Shown piece after piece: positions 21,744 through 29,944 of a DNA stretch of 32,610 bases. The notes under the pieces are model-generated. The model did no database searches. It was not told where the DNA came from and saw nothing but the letters and a program-made list of their open reading frames with translations. The stretch covers positions 31,486 through 64,095 of the forward strand of contig NZ_JAAHHS010000004.1 of assembly GCF_010692395.1 (NCBI RefSeq), given 5' to 3'. Each line of letters opens with the position of its first letter. The first letter of the stretch is position 1. Origin of the DNA: Moorena sp. SIO3H5 (lineage in GTDB: Bacteria; Cyanobacteriota; Cyanobacteriia; Cyanobacteriales; Coleofasciculaceae). A program made the translations under genes and the position numbers.

Positions 21744-24632
21744 TCAGTAACGGCTACGAATAGGCTCAGCTAAATAATCATACATCAGTTGATATTGAGC
21801 TTCTGGTTCTTGCTGCCATTTCATCACTAAACCTGATTTGATCAATAGCTCTAGGATAAAATCTAAGTTGTCAGTAGATAACTGTAACTCTGCTCCTAAA
21901 TCGTGTTTTGTTCGGAATGGCCGAGTGCCATTCTTATCCATTAACAAACCCAAAATTTTCCAAGCCGCGTTTTGGTTTTCTGAACCACAATCAGAAACAA
22001 CCCCTTCTAAATAGCGCTCCACTAGCTTTTCTTTTGATCCGTTTTGCCGATAAGCCGCTAAAGTAGTGATTTGCTCAGTTTGCAGTTGCACTCCCACTAT
22101 CTGTAATTCAATCGGGCTTACTTCTCCCACTGGTTCAGTCTTAGCTAAGTCGTTTACCAACTCATCGAGTAATGCATCCTCTAGGTAAAATTTAGCTCTA
22201 GTGGTTAGATTATAAATAATCGATTTTGCCTCTTCTGGAGAAAAATTACCGACATAATAAAGGATACCTTTATTAAGAATATCATTATTAATGGCATCCA
22301 AATCTACCTGACGAGCGCACTTTAATAATAGGTGTAGATAATCCTCCCGTAAACACAGGATCACTTTCAGATAGGGAATATTAAGACAGTCACGGAAAAA
22401 CTCAAAGAACCGTTTTTGTTCAGCTGGCTCTCGGCAAGTAAAGAAAAACTCTTCAAATTGGTCAAAAATCAGGATGTTTCTCTGGTTTTGCCGTTGATTT
22501 TTTTGCAACTGGTCTAGAAGAGTAGCCGGTTCTTCGCGTAGCGTGGCCTTTTGGCCAAGGTTGTTTTTATAACCTTCAACCGTTAAACCTTCAACCTTTA
22601 AACTTTCACCCTTCGACTCTAAGATACGTTTACCCAGCTCTTTTTCCCAGTCAGTGTAAACCTTCAACCTAATTGGGACTATATCACGGTTACCAATGGG
22701 TTGCTGTTTTAGGGCGGGGATTAGCCCAGCTTCTAGTAAGGAACTCTTGCCCACTCCAGCCTGACCATAAATGACAGTTAGTTTGTGCTGGGTACTGGCA
22801 ATGCGTTGCACTAGCTCTTGTACTTTGTGTTGCCAATCGGAAGCAGTCATTGCCTGAGATACGGTAGCGCTACCTTTACTCTTGGTCTGTGCTAACTGAT
22901 TTTGTGCTAAGTGATTCTGTTGGGAGGATTTGAGTTTACTCGCACCGATAAAAGCAAGTAAACCATGCTGTTGTGCGATCGCAAGCCGTTCTTGTTTTAA
23001 TCTAAATACTGCTTGATATCGTTTTTGTTGCCAGTAGAGGGTTCCTAGAGTTTCCAGGATTTCCAGGTACAGTTTCGGGTCATCACCAATGCCTAACTCC
23101 CTAGCCCGTTCCAGATGGCGAATCGCTTCGGAATGCTGACCCAAGTGCTGTTGGGCTTGAGCCAGAAGTAACAGATACCGAGCAACGGGAGATTTATTTG
23201 TAATCTGTTCTACATCTTGATCTATCTTAACTATGCCATTGAGGCAAGATAAAGCAGAATTTTCCTGATAGTCAGGGTACTGTTGCTGTTGTTGGGGTTG
23301 GATACTTGCGGGATGATAGGATAATTTTTTACTTCCCCCTCTTCCCTGTGTTCCATTGGCCAACAAATCTTCCCTATCCTGCGCAGCACCCTGTTCTTCT
23401 GTGACTTTTGTGATAATTACATTGGCATATAATGCGTTTGTGTAAGCCTCCTGCCAGCAGGATTTGTGTAGCGCTACTGTTGCTAAAAATCCATAATCCT
23501 GAGCCAGTTGCACAGGAGCAGAGTAACTTCTGTGTAGCGTTAGAGAGTTTTTAGCTAGACTTTCCAAATCTTCCCAGGCTTCAAGAGATTGCAGTATCTC
23601 ACTGAGTTGATTAATAAACTTAGCCACTAAATCCGGTCGTTGTTTTTGCTCGAACACAACCAGACATTGCTCTAAATACTCTTTAGCCTTGTGCCAATTT
23701 TCTCCATAGCTAGGGTCTGTTCGTCTATACTGCTTAGCCTGATCGCAATAGCACAATCCTAGGTGAAACAGGATAACTGCTTCTCGCTCGCCACGTGGAG
23801 GGGCAATGGGTTTACGGGATATGAAGGTAGGCAGACCAAGTCCGGGTAGAATCTCACCGTTGTTTTCGGGCTTGCTCTGGTGCTTGCGGGGCTCCTGTTG
23901 CCAGAAGTCTAAACTTTTCTGATAGTGGGTGATAGCAACATCAATCTTGCCCAATCCATAAGCCTCTCGACCCCAGACAAAGTTTAGACTGGCTAGCAAC
24001 TCTGGTGGCAACTCGTGGTTCCCACTTTCCAAATCCCGTAAGGCAAACTTAATTTCCTGACTATAACCAGCACCTAAGATAGCCTCATTGGGGTAAATTT
24101 CACTGGCACCTAATTCTAAGACTTTGGTAAATAAAGAACTGGTTTTTTGTTTTAGGTTGCTAATTAGGCTTGAGGTTGGGATTTCAAACATAACCGTTGT
24201 TGCCCAACTGTGAAAATCTGGTGTGATGCGAATCAACTTACACAGCACCTCATCGTTAATCCACAACACTAATGGAAACTCGAAATTTTTGCGAAACTCT
24301 TCTCTAACTTGGTTTGTGGCGATTAACAGTTCATCAAGGTCGGTGACTGACTCTAAACCAAACACCATCAAAGCGGCTGGCTGTTCCTCCCCGATTTCCT
24401 GTCGGAGGGTGGTGTAGAGTGTACAAGCAGATGGCTCTAGGAATACTTCCCGGATTGGCACAGAGGAAATTTTGTGTAGCCTGCGCACCACTCGCTTACG
24501 CCACTTGGCATAATTACAGTGTGCGAACATCAGTAAAAACTGTCCCTCACTAGCAGCTATTGCCCAGGCTAGTTCTTCTACAGTATCCCGGTGGTGATTA
24601 GCTACAGGGTCGAGTAGGGGTGATTTAATCAT
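21744..24632 (-). CDS. STAND NTPase with TPR region, no WD40 (paralogue of the upstream gene)
   Basis: This 962-residue protein shares its plan with the neighbour at 24914-29944. Residues 1-155 form an unrecognised domain (VEELAWAIAASEGQFLLMF, AALMVFGLESVTDLDELL, FPLVLWINDEVLCKLIR). Helical TPR-like repeats follow at about 195-570. The STAND NTPase has Walker A VIYGQAGVGKSSLLEAG near 615 and Walker B ILIFDQFEEFFF near 715, and ends in a winged-helix-like LMYDYLAEPIRSRY. It stops where the neighbour begins its membrane helix and WD40 repeats, so it lacks a sensor propeller. The Walker A-B linker (about 672-705) holds repeat-derived residues including LGQKATLREE. A 281-bp gap separates it from the upstream gene; it may be a downstream partner or a regulator. 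Confidence 0.85.
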   Translation of the reverse strand: MIKSPLLDPVANHHRDTVEELAWAIAASEGQFLLMFAHCNYAKWRKRVVRRLHKISSVPIREVFLEPSACTLYTTLRQEIGEEQPAALMVFGLESVTDLDELLIATNQVREEFRKNFEFPLVLWINDEVLCKLIRITPDFHSWATTVMFEIPTSSLISNLKQKTSSLFTKVLELGASEIYPNEAILGAGYSQEIKFALRDLESGNHELPPELLASLNFVWGREAYGLGKIDVAITHYQKSLDFWQQEPRKHQSKPENNGEILPGLGLPTFISRKPIAPPRGEREAVILFHLGLCYCDQAKQYRRTDPSYGENWHKAKEYLEQCLVVFEQKQRPDLVAKFINQLSEILQSLEAWEDLESLAKNSLTLHRSYSAPVQLAQDYGFLATVALHKSCWQEAYTNALYANVIITKVTEEQGAAQDREDLLANGTQGRGGSKKLSYHPASIQPQQQQQYPDYQENSALSCLNGIVKIDQDVEQITNKSPVARYLLLLAQAQQHLGQHSEAIRHLERARELGIGDDPKLYLEILETLGTLYWQQKRYQAVFRLKQERLAIAQQHGLLAFIGASKLKSSQQNHLAQNQLAQTKSKGSATVSQAMTASDWQHKVQELVQRIASTQHKLTVIYGQAGVGKSSLLEAGLIPALKQQPIGNRDIVPIRLKVYTDWEKELGKRILESKGESLKVEGLTVEGYKNNLGQKATLREEPATLLDQLQKNQRQNQRNILIFDQFEEFFFTCREPAEQKRFFEFFRDCLNIPYLKVILCLREDYLHLLLKCARQVDLDAINNDILNKGILYYVGNFSPEEAKSIIYNLTTRAKFYLEDALLDELVNDLAKTEPVGEVSPIELQIVGVQLQTEQITTLAAYRQNGSKEKLVERYLEGVVSDCGSENQNAAWKILGLLMDKNGTRPFRTKHDLGAELQLSTDNLDFILELLIKSGLVMKWQQEPEAQYQLMYDYLAEPIRSRY
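22533..22615. repeat. Dispersed palindrome plus 15-bp repeat inside the 962-residue STAND gene
   Basis: TTCGCGTAGCGTGGCC-TTTT-GGCCAAGG (22533-22560) is a copy of the dispersed palindrome. Next to it, from about 22571, three 15-bp units begin ACCTTCAACCGTTAA. Both are read in frame on the minus strand, giving NLGQKATLREE and LKVEGLTVEG. The 15-bp unit is the same family as the one in the oxidoreductase gene, in the opposite orientation to the reading direction. Confidence 0.85.
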
Positions 24633-24648
24633 GATTTTAAGGATATTG

Positions 24649-24839
24649 CTTATGCCAGCAAGCGCTTATGCCAGCAAGTGAGGTAATTATGTTATCAGGG
24701 AATTAAATTCTATCCTGGTAGCAAAATAGCAATTTTTTGTGATTGTTTTGTGATTAGTCATGATAGGATTAAGTGTTAAGTAGTAACACTTAAATACTTA
24801 ACACTACCTAGCACTATCTAACCGTACTACTTAACACTT
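24649..24839. repeat. Repeats in the spacer between the two STAND genes
   Basis: CTTATGCCAGCAAG is directly repeated near 24649 and 24665. AAGTGTTAAGTAGT (24771-24784) has a perfect complement at 24826-24839, and a tighter hairpin TAAGTGTTA/TAACACTTA also forms there. The 281-bp spacer (24633-24913) contains no gene. The inverted repeat lies after the stop of the long STAND gene and may attenuate transcription into the short one. Confidence 0.7.
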
Positions 24840-24913
24840 ATTAAAATTGCCATAGTTTTTTGCAATCCCATTCCAGACTGCTTCTGACAGAATCAGGACT
24901 CAGCAGGGAACCA

Positions 24914-27900
24914 CTAACGACACCAACGACGCTCCCTCTTATTGACCTTAGTATTGTGCTTTAGATAATCCTGCAGCCAATCGCAAGCAAGGGAGTGTAG
25001 TTGATCAGGATTTCTGATAGTCTCTAAATTCCATATAATTACTCTAGCAGATGAATCTGAAGAAGCAATAGTTTTGCCATCGGGACTAAAACTGAGGCTA
25101 ACTACATCATCATCATGGCCATAAAAGGTTTGAAGGTGTTTACCTTTGGTGTTCCAAAGCTTGACAGTTTGGTCAGCACTAGCGGTAGCAATGGTTTCAC
25201 CATCGGGGCTAAACACCACACTCCAGACGGTATTCTCATGACCTTCAAGAGATGTTAGTTCCTCACCATCACTAACATTCCAGAGTTTAACCGTCTTATC
25301 CCTGCTAGCAGAGGCCAGGGTTTTACCATCGGGGCTGAAACGAACACTAAAAACCCAATTCTCATGACCATCGAGGGTTTGCAGTTCCTTGCCATCACTA
25401 ACATTCCAGAGTTTGACGGTTGGGTCAGAACTAGCCGTAGCAGCACTAGCCGTAGCAATAGTCTCACCATCAGGACTGAATGTGACGCTATTAATCCAAT
25501 TGGTATGACCAGTCAGAGTTCTAATCTCAATACCATTCTTATTCCAGAGTTTAACTGTTTTGTCCCGACTAGCCGTAGCGATAATTTGGCCATCGGGACT
25601 GAAAGCGATACTCCTGACCACATTCTCATGACCAGATAGGGTGTGCAGTAACTTACCATTCTTATTCCAGATTTTGGCAGTCTTGTCTGCACTAGCGCTA
25701 GCAATAGTCTTACCATCAGGGCTGAAACTAACACCCCAAACCCAATCGGTATGACCAGTCAGAGTTCGCTGCAATTGACCATTTAAGCTCCAGAGTTGGA
25801 TTGTGTTGTTCTTACTAGCGGTAGCAATAGTCTGACCGTCGGGGCTATAACTGACGCTGTAAACGGTATTCTCATCCCCTGTGGGAATAGGGAGTTCATT
25901 ACCGTATCGACTCCAAAGTTTAACCGTTTTGTCAGCACTAGCACTAGCCAAGGTCTGGCTGTCGGGGCTGAAATTAACGCTCCATACCGTACTTTCATGA
26001 CCGGTAAGGGTTTCGAGTAGCTTGCCATTTCGATTCCAAAGTTTGACGGTATTGTCAGCACTAGCGCTAGCAAGGGTCTGACCGTCGGGACTGAAACTGA
26101 TGCTAGTCACAGTACTTTGATGACTTTCATGGTCATCATTTCCCAAGGTCTGATACCGAGTACCGTCCATTTTCCAGAGTTTGACAGTCTTATCTTTACT
26201 ACCAGTAGCAATCAGTTTACCTTTGGGACTGAAACTGACGCTGAACACCGCATCCTCATGGGCTTGTATGGTTAGAGGTTTTCTGTTGTACAAGCCATTC
26301 CGGTCTCTACGCCAGAGTTTAACCGTGTTGTCAAAACTACCAGTTGCCAGCACCTTGCTATCGGGGCTGAAACTAATACTGAGCACTGGTTGATCATGGG
26401 CTTTAAAGATTTGGGCTTTTTTGCCTTCGAGGCTCCAGATGATAACTCTGCCATCCTCGCTAGAAGCAGCAAGGCTTTTGCGATCAGGGCTAAAACGCAC
26501 GCTCCAAACTAAATTAGTATGCCCTGTCAGGGTTTGAATAAACTTACCATTCCGTTGCCAGACTTTAACGGTTTTATCTTTACTAGCGGTAGCAATCAAC
26601 TTGCCATCAGGACTGAAGGTAACACTTCTGATTTCATCCTGATGTCCATCCTTTCCTGCTAACGTGTAGAGTTCTTTGCCTTCCTTGGACCAGATTTTGA
26701 CAGTTTTGTCGGAACTAGCTGTAGCAATTAGCTCACCGTCGGGACTAAAACTAACACTTTTGAGTGTATCAGTATGACCTTCTAAGCGGTTGCGCTCTCT
26801 CACCCCATAAAAGGCTTTCTCTAGAGAACTCATCGCTATATCCTTAGTCTCAGAGCTTACCCCAAGTGACCTCTTAAGTTTTGTTGCTGCCTGTAAGGCA
26901 TCTTTTAGGGGATCGAGGGCATGATTATTGGAACCGTAAAGGGCTTCTGAGGATTTAATCAAAGCTGTGATTTCGTTGTTTCTAGCTTGAGCCCAAAATA
27001 TAGCAGCAGAAACGGTTGAGATCGCTAACATAGCAACTACAGCAATGGAGCCGGTGAGTGCTATCATCGATTTCTGTAACTGGGCTTGAGAAAGCCGATG
27101 TTGCTCTTGGGCTTCCTTAAGTTTGGCGAGTAATTCGCTATCTTGCTGCTGGCGAATCACAGAAACTAGATAATCATGAACCAGTTGATAGCGGTTAACC
27201 GGACTTTCTCGTAAGAGCACCACTAATCCTGATTCGACTAGGATATTTAATACTAAATCTAACTGGTCTATTTTTTCTATCGCTAAATCTACTGCCAAGG
27301 CGTTTAAATCTTTTTCCAAATCCTGGCGGGTTTTAGGCGGGCGGGTGTTATTTTCTTCAGTTAGTAAATACAATATCAATTCAGCAGCTTTTTCATTCTC
27401 GGATCCACAATCTGCGATCACTTCTTGCAGGTAACGCTGCACCAATTTTTCTTTAGGACCTTTTCTCCGATAATGAGCTAGGGTAGTAATTCCTTCAGTT
27501 TGTAGTTGAGCTCCTACTATCTGCAATTCAATGGGACGAACTTCGCCTTCACTGCTGCCTAGTTCCTGAACTAAGGTGTTTACTAAAGCTTCTTCTAAAT
27601 AAAATTGAGAGCGCTCGGTTAGGCTGCGAATAATAGATTGAGAATCGTCTAAGGAGAAATTTCCTAAATAATAAAGAATATTTTTATCGAGAATGTTATT
27701 GTTGATTGGATAAAAGTTTTGATTACGAATTCCCTGCAACAAAAAGTACAAATCATTTTCCCGTAATGACAAGATTACCTTGACGAAAGGAATCTGAAGA
27801 CACTCCCGGAAAAATTCAAAAAAGCGTTTTCTTTCCGTAGGATTGTCCCAAATAAAGAAAAACTCTTCAAACTGGTCAAAAATCAGCACCGTTAGCAAAT

Positions 27901-29944
27901 TGCGGTGTTCATTTTGTCGCAATTTCTCTAAAATGGTGGCTGGTTGCAGGTTAGTTTGGGTTGAATGTTGCAGGTTAGTTTGGGTTGAATGTTGCAGGTT
28001 AGTTTGGGTTGAATGTTGCAGGTTAGAAAATTGATGTGAAGCTTCAACCTTGAACACAGAAGACCCTTGACCGTTCAACTGGTCAACTTTCAACGGAGAA
28101 GATGCTAAGGATTTCCAGACTTCCCTGACCCAATCGGTGTAAACCCTTACCAAAATTGGTACGACATCGCGGGTTCCAATTACCTTAGTTTTGAGAGTGG
28201 GGACTAATCCAGCTTCTAGCAGGGAACTCTTACCTACCCCTGACTGACCGTAAATCACTGTCAGTTTGTGCTGGGTGCTGCCAATACGTTCCACTAAGCG
28301 CTCTACATCGTTCTGACGTACAGAAGCAGTGATTTCCTCAGCAGCAGTTTCCTGCTCTAGGAGTAAGGTAGAAGTTTGGCGTAGATGAGGTTTAAGGCGA
28401 CCAGGTCCGATAAAGGCACGGAAACCATATTGCTGCTCAACAGAGAATCGTTCTTGTTTGACCCGAAAGGCTTCTAGATACTGCTTTTGCCGGAAATAAA
28501 GCGTCCGCAATTTTTCCAAAATGCGAATATAAAGTTGTGGGGCATCCATTGGACCGGTTTCCTTAGCCCTTTCCAAGATAGCGATCGCTTCTTGCGAGAG
28601 ACCCAAATGCTGCTTCGCTTGAGCCAGAAGCAGTAGATAGGACATCTGATACTCTCCTGAGGTATTAGTTAACCGTGTCAGGAGTTCTAACGCTTTCCTA
28701 GCTGCTTGCTGAGCGCCCATCCAACGGCAGTCTTGAAGGGCGACTGCAGCGATAAATCCATAATCTTGAGACAGTTGCAGTGAATTGCCATAGGTTCTGT
28801 GCAGGACCAGGGAGCGTTGCGCCAGACCTTGTAAGTCTTTCCAAGCTTCCAGTCGTTGTAGGGTTTCGCCCTGTTTAGTAATAAACTTGGCAATTAAATC
28901 TGGGCGTTTTGCTTGTTCAAATGTATCGATACACTTTTGAAAATACCCTCTGGCTGTGATCCAGTGGTGACGACTTTGGGATCGATTGAGTTCAGCCAGG
29001 CTCAGATAACACAAACCGATATGAAACAGCAGTAGAGCTTGACGTTCTAGTGGTGAAGGGGTTAGGGGTTCAGAGGGTGAAGGAGTTGAGGGCTGCTTAG
29101 ACAACGTCCGGAGATAAGGAGGTATTGGGGTAGTTCGACCCAGTCCGGAGGAGAAACTACTCTGCTGTTGGATTTCCTGTTGTTGTGTTTCCCAGCTCCT
29201 GAATTCTTGCTGCCAAAAGGCTAAACTTTGCTGATAATACTCTAAGGCCTGATCGATCTGACCATTAGTATAAGCTTCTCGACCAAGCACAAATGGCAAA
29301 CTAGCTTCTTGGGTTATGTCTAAGACATCTCCACGAGTTTGCAAATCCCTCAAAGCTGAGTCCAATTCTCGGCGATAGCTTGAACCCAAAATAGCGGTAT
29401 TGGGTAGGAACTGATCCCCACCGGCATCTAAAATACGAGTAAATAAATAACTCTCTCGTTCTGCTAGAGCTTCAATTAATTGATTGGAGGAGAGGACAAA
29501 ATCTGTGGTTGTTGCCCAACTCTCTAAATCCGGCACAGACCGAATCAGCTTTTGGAGTACGTCGTCATTTACCCATAACACTAGAGGGAAGGGGCAATGC
29601 TTGCGAAACTCCTCTCGCACTTGGTTGGTAGTGATTAGTACTTGCTCCAGGTTGCTCAGGGAGTCTAAACCAAAGACCATCACGGCAGCTGGCTGTTGAT
29701 CCCCTAGCTGCTCCAAGATAGTGGTGTAGAGACTCTTAACCGACTGGTTCAGATATATTTCCTGGAATTCAATAGCACAGACTTGCCGCAACTTCCGCAC
29801 AATGTAATCCTGTAAAGCTTCATAGTTGCGGCGGGCTAAAATCAGGGAAAACTCCCCTTGGGACGTCTCAATCGCCCAGGCGAGTTCCTGCATTGAATTT
29901 TTGTTGTAGGCATCCGCATCTTCTACGCGGTATAAGCTAGGCAT
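24914..29944 (-). CDS. NLR-like STAND NTPase with TPR, membrane helix and 14 WD40 repeats
   Basis: This is a 1676-residue signal-transduction NTPase. Residues 1-160 form the same unknown domain as the 962-residue paralogue. TPR-like helices cover about 200-480. Walker A is VIYGQSGVGKSSLLEAG near 565 and Walker B is VLIFDQFEEFFFIW near 686, with the winged-helix end VHDYLVSVIRQQQ near 925. A charged coiled coil is followed by one membrane helix (about 958-985, IALTGSIAVVAMLAISTVSA). WD40 repeats fill 1048-1660; I count 14, enough for two seven-bladed propellers. Repeat 11 has an internal duplication (ATASAATASS). Residues 645-680 carry three NLQHSTQT units. The start overlaps the upstream ATPase gene by 22 bp with GAAGGA before the ATG, so it is translationally coupled. 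It is probably membrane-anchored. Confidence 0.92.
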   Translation of the reverse strand: MPSLYRVEDADAYNKNSMQELAWAIETSQGEFSLILARRNYEALQDYIVRKLRQVCAIEFQEIYLNQSVKSLYTTILEQLGDQQPAAVMVFGLDSLSNLEQVLITTNQVREEFRKHCPFPLVLWVNDDVLQKLIRSVPDLESWATTTDFVLSSNQLIEALAERESYLFTRILDAGGDQFLPNTAILGSSYRRELDSALRDLQTRGDVLDITQEASLPFVLGREAYTNGQIDQALEYYQQSLAFWQQEFRSWETQQQEIQQQSSFSSGLGRTTPIPPYLRTLSKQPSTPSPSEPLTPSPLERQALLLFHIGLCYLSLAELNRSQSRHHWITARGYFQKCIDTFEQAKRPDLIAKFITKQGETLQRLEAWKDLQGLAQRSLVLHRTYGNSLQLSQDYGFIAAVALQDCRWMGAQQAARKALELLTRLTNTSGEYQMSYLLLLAQAKQHLGLSQEAIAILERAKETGPMDAPQLYIRILEKLRTLYFRQKQYLEAFRVKQERFSVEQQYGFRAFIGPGRLKPHLRQTSTLLLEQETAAEEITASVRQNDVERLVERIGSTQHKLTVIYGQSGVGKSSLLEAGLVPTLKTKVIGTRDVVPILVRVYTDWVREVWKSLASSPLKVDQLNGQGSSVFKVEASHQFSNLQHSTQTNLQHSTQTNLQHSTQTNLQPATILEKLRQNEHRNLLTVLIFDQFEEFFFIWDNPTERKRFFEFFRECLQIPFVKVILSLRENDLYFLLQGIRNQNFYPINNNILDKNILYYLGNFSLDDSQSIIRSLTERSQFYLEEALVNTLVQELGSSEGEVRPIELQIVGAQLQTEGITTLAHYRRKGPKEKLVQRYLQEVIADCGSENEKAAELILYLLTEENNTRPPKTRQDLEKDLNALAVDLAIEKIDQLDLVLNILVESGLVVLLRESPVNRYQLVHDYLVSVIRQQQDSELLAKLKEAQEQHRLSQAQLQKSMIALTGSIAVVAMLAISTVSAAIFWAQARNNEITALIKSSEALYGSNNHALDPLKDALQAATKLKRSLGVSSETKDIAMSSLEKAFYGVRERNRLEGHTDTLKSVSFSPDGELIATASSDKTVKIWSKEGKELYTLAGKDGHQDEIRSVTFSPDGKLIATASKDKTVKVWQRNGKFIQTLTGHTNLVWSVRFSPDRKSLAASSEDGRVIIWSLEGKKAQIFKAHDQPVLSISFSPDSKVLATGSFDNTVKLWRRDRNGLYNRKPLTIQAHEDAVFSVSFSPKGKLIATGSKDKTVKLWKMDGTRYQTLGNDDHESHQSTVTSISFSPDGQTLASASADNTVKLWNRNGKLLETLTGHESTVWSVNFSPDSQTLASASADKTVKLWSRYGNELPIPTGDENTVYSVSYSPDGQTIATASKNNTIQLWSLNGQLQRTLTGHTDWVWGVSFSPDGKTIASASADKTAKIWNKNGKLLHTLSGHENVVRSIAFSPDGQIIATASRDKTVKLWNKNGIEIRTLTGHTNWINSVTFSPDGETIATASAATASSDPTVKLWNVSDGKELQTLDGHENWVFSVRFSPDGKTLASASRDKTVKLWNVSDGEELTSLEGHENTVWSVVFSPDGETIATASADQTVKLWNTKGKHLQTFYGHDDDVVSLSFSPDGKTIASSDSSARVIIWNLETIRNPDQLHSLACDWLQDYLKHNTKVNKRERRWCR
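27944..28026. repeat. 24-bp tandem repeat inside the long STAND gene
   Basis: Three perfect 24-bp units starting TTGCAGGTTAGTTTGGGTTG (27944, 27968, 27992), plus a partial fourth, encode NLQHSTQT on the minus strand. They sit in the linker between Walker A and Walker B, the same linker that carries other repeats in the 962-residue paralogue. Confidence 0.95.

Noticed and set aside
25255..26472. Several open frames on both strands across the WD40 region
   Set aside because: The regular frames arise from the repeated WD40 codons read in other phases. None has family similarity or its own start signals.
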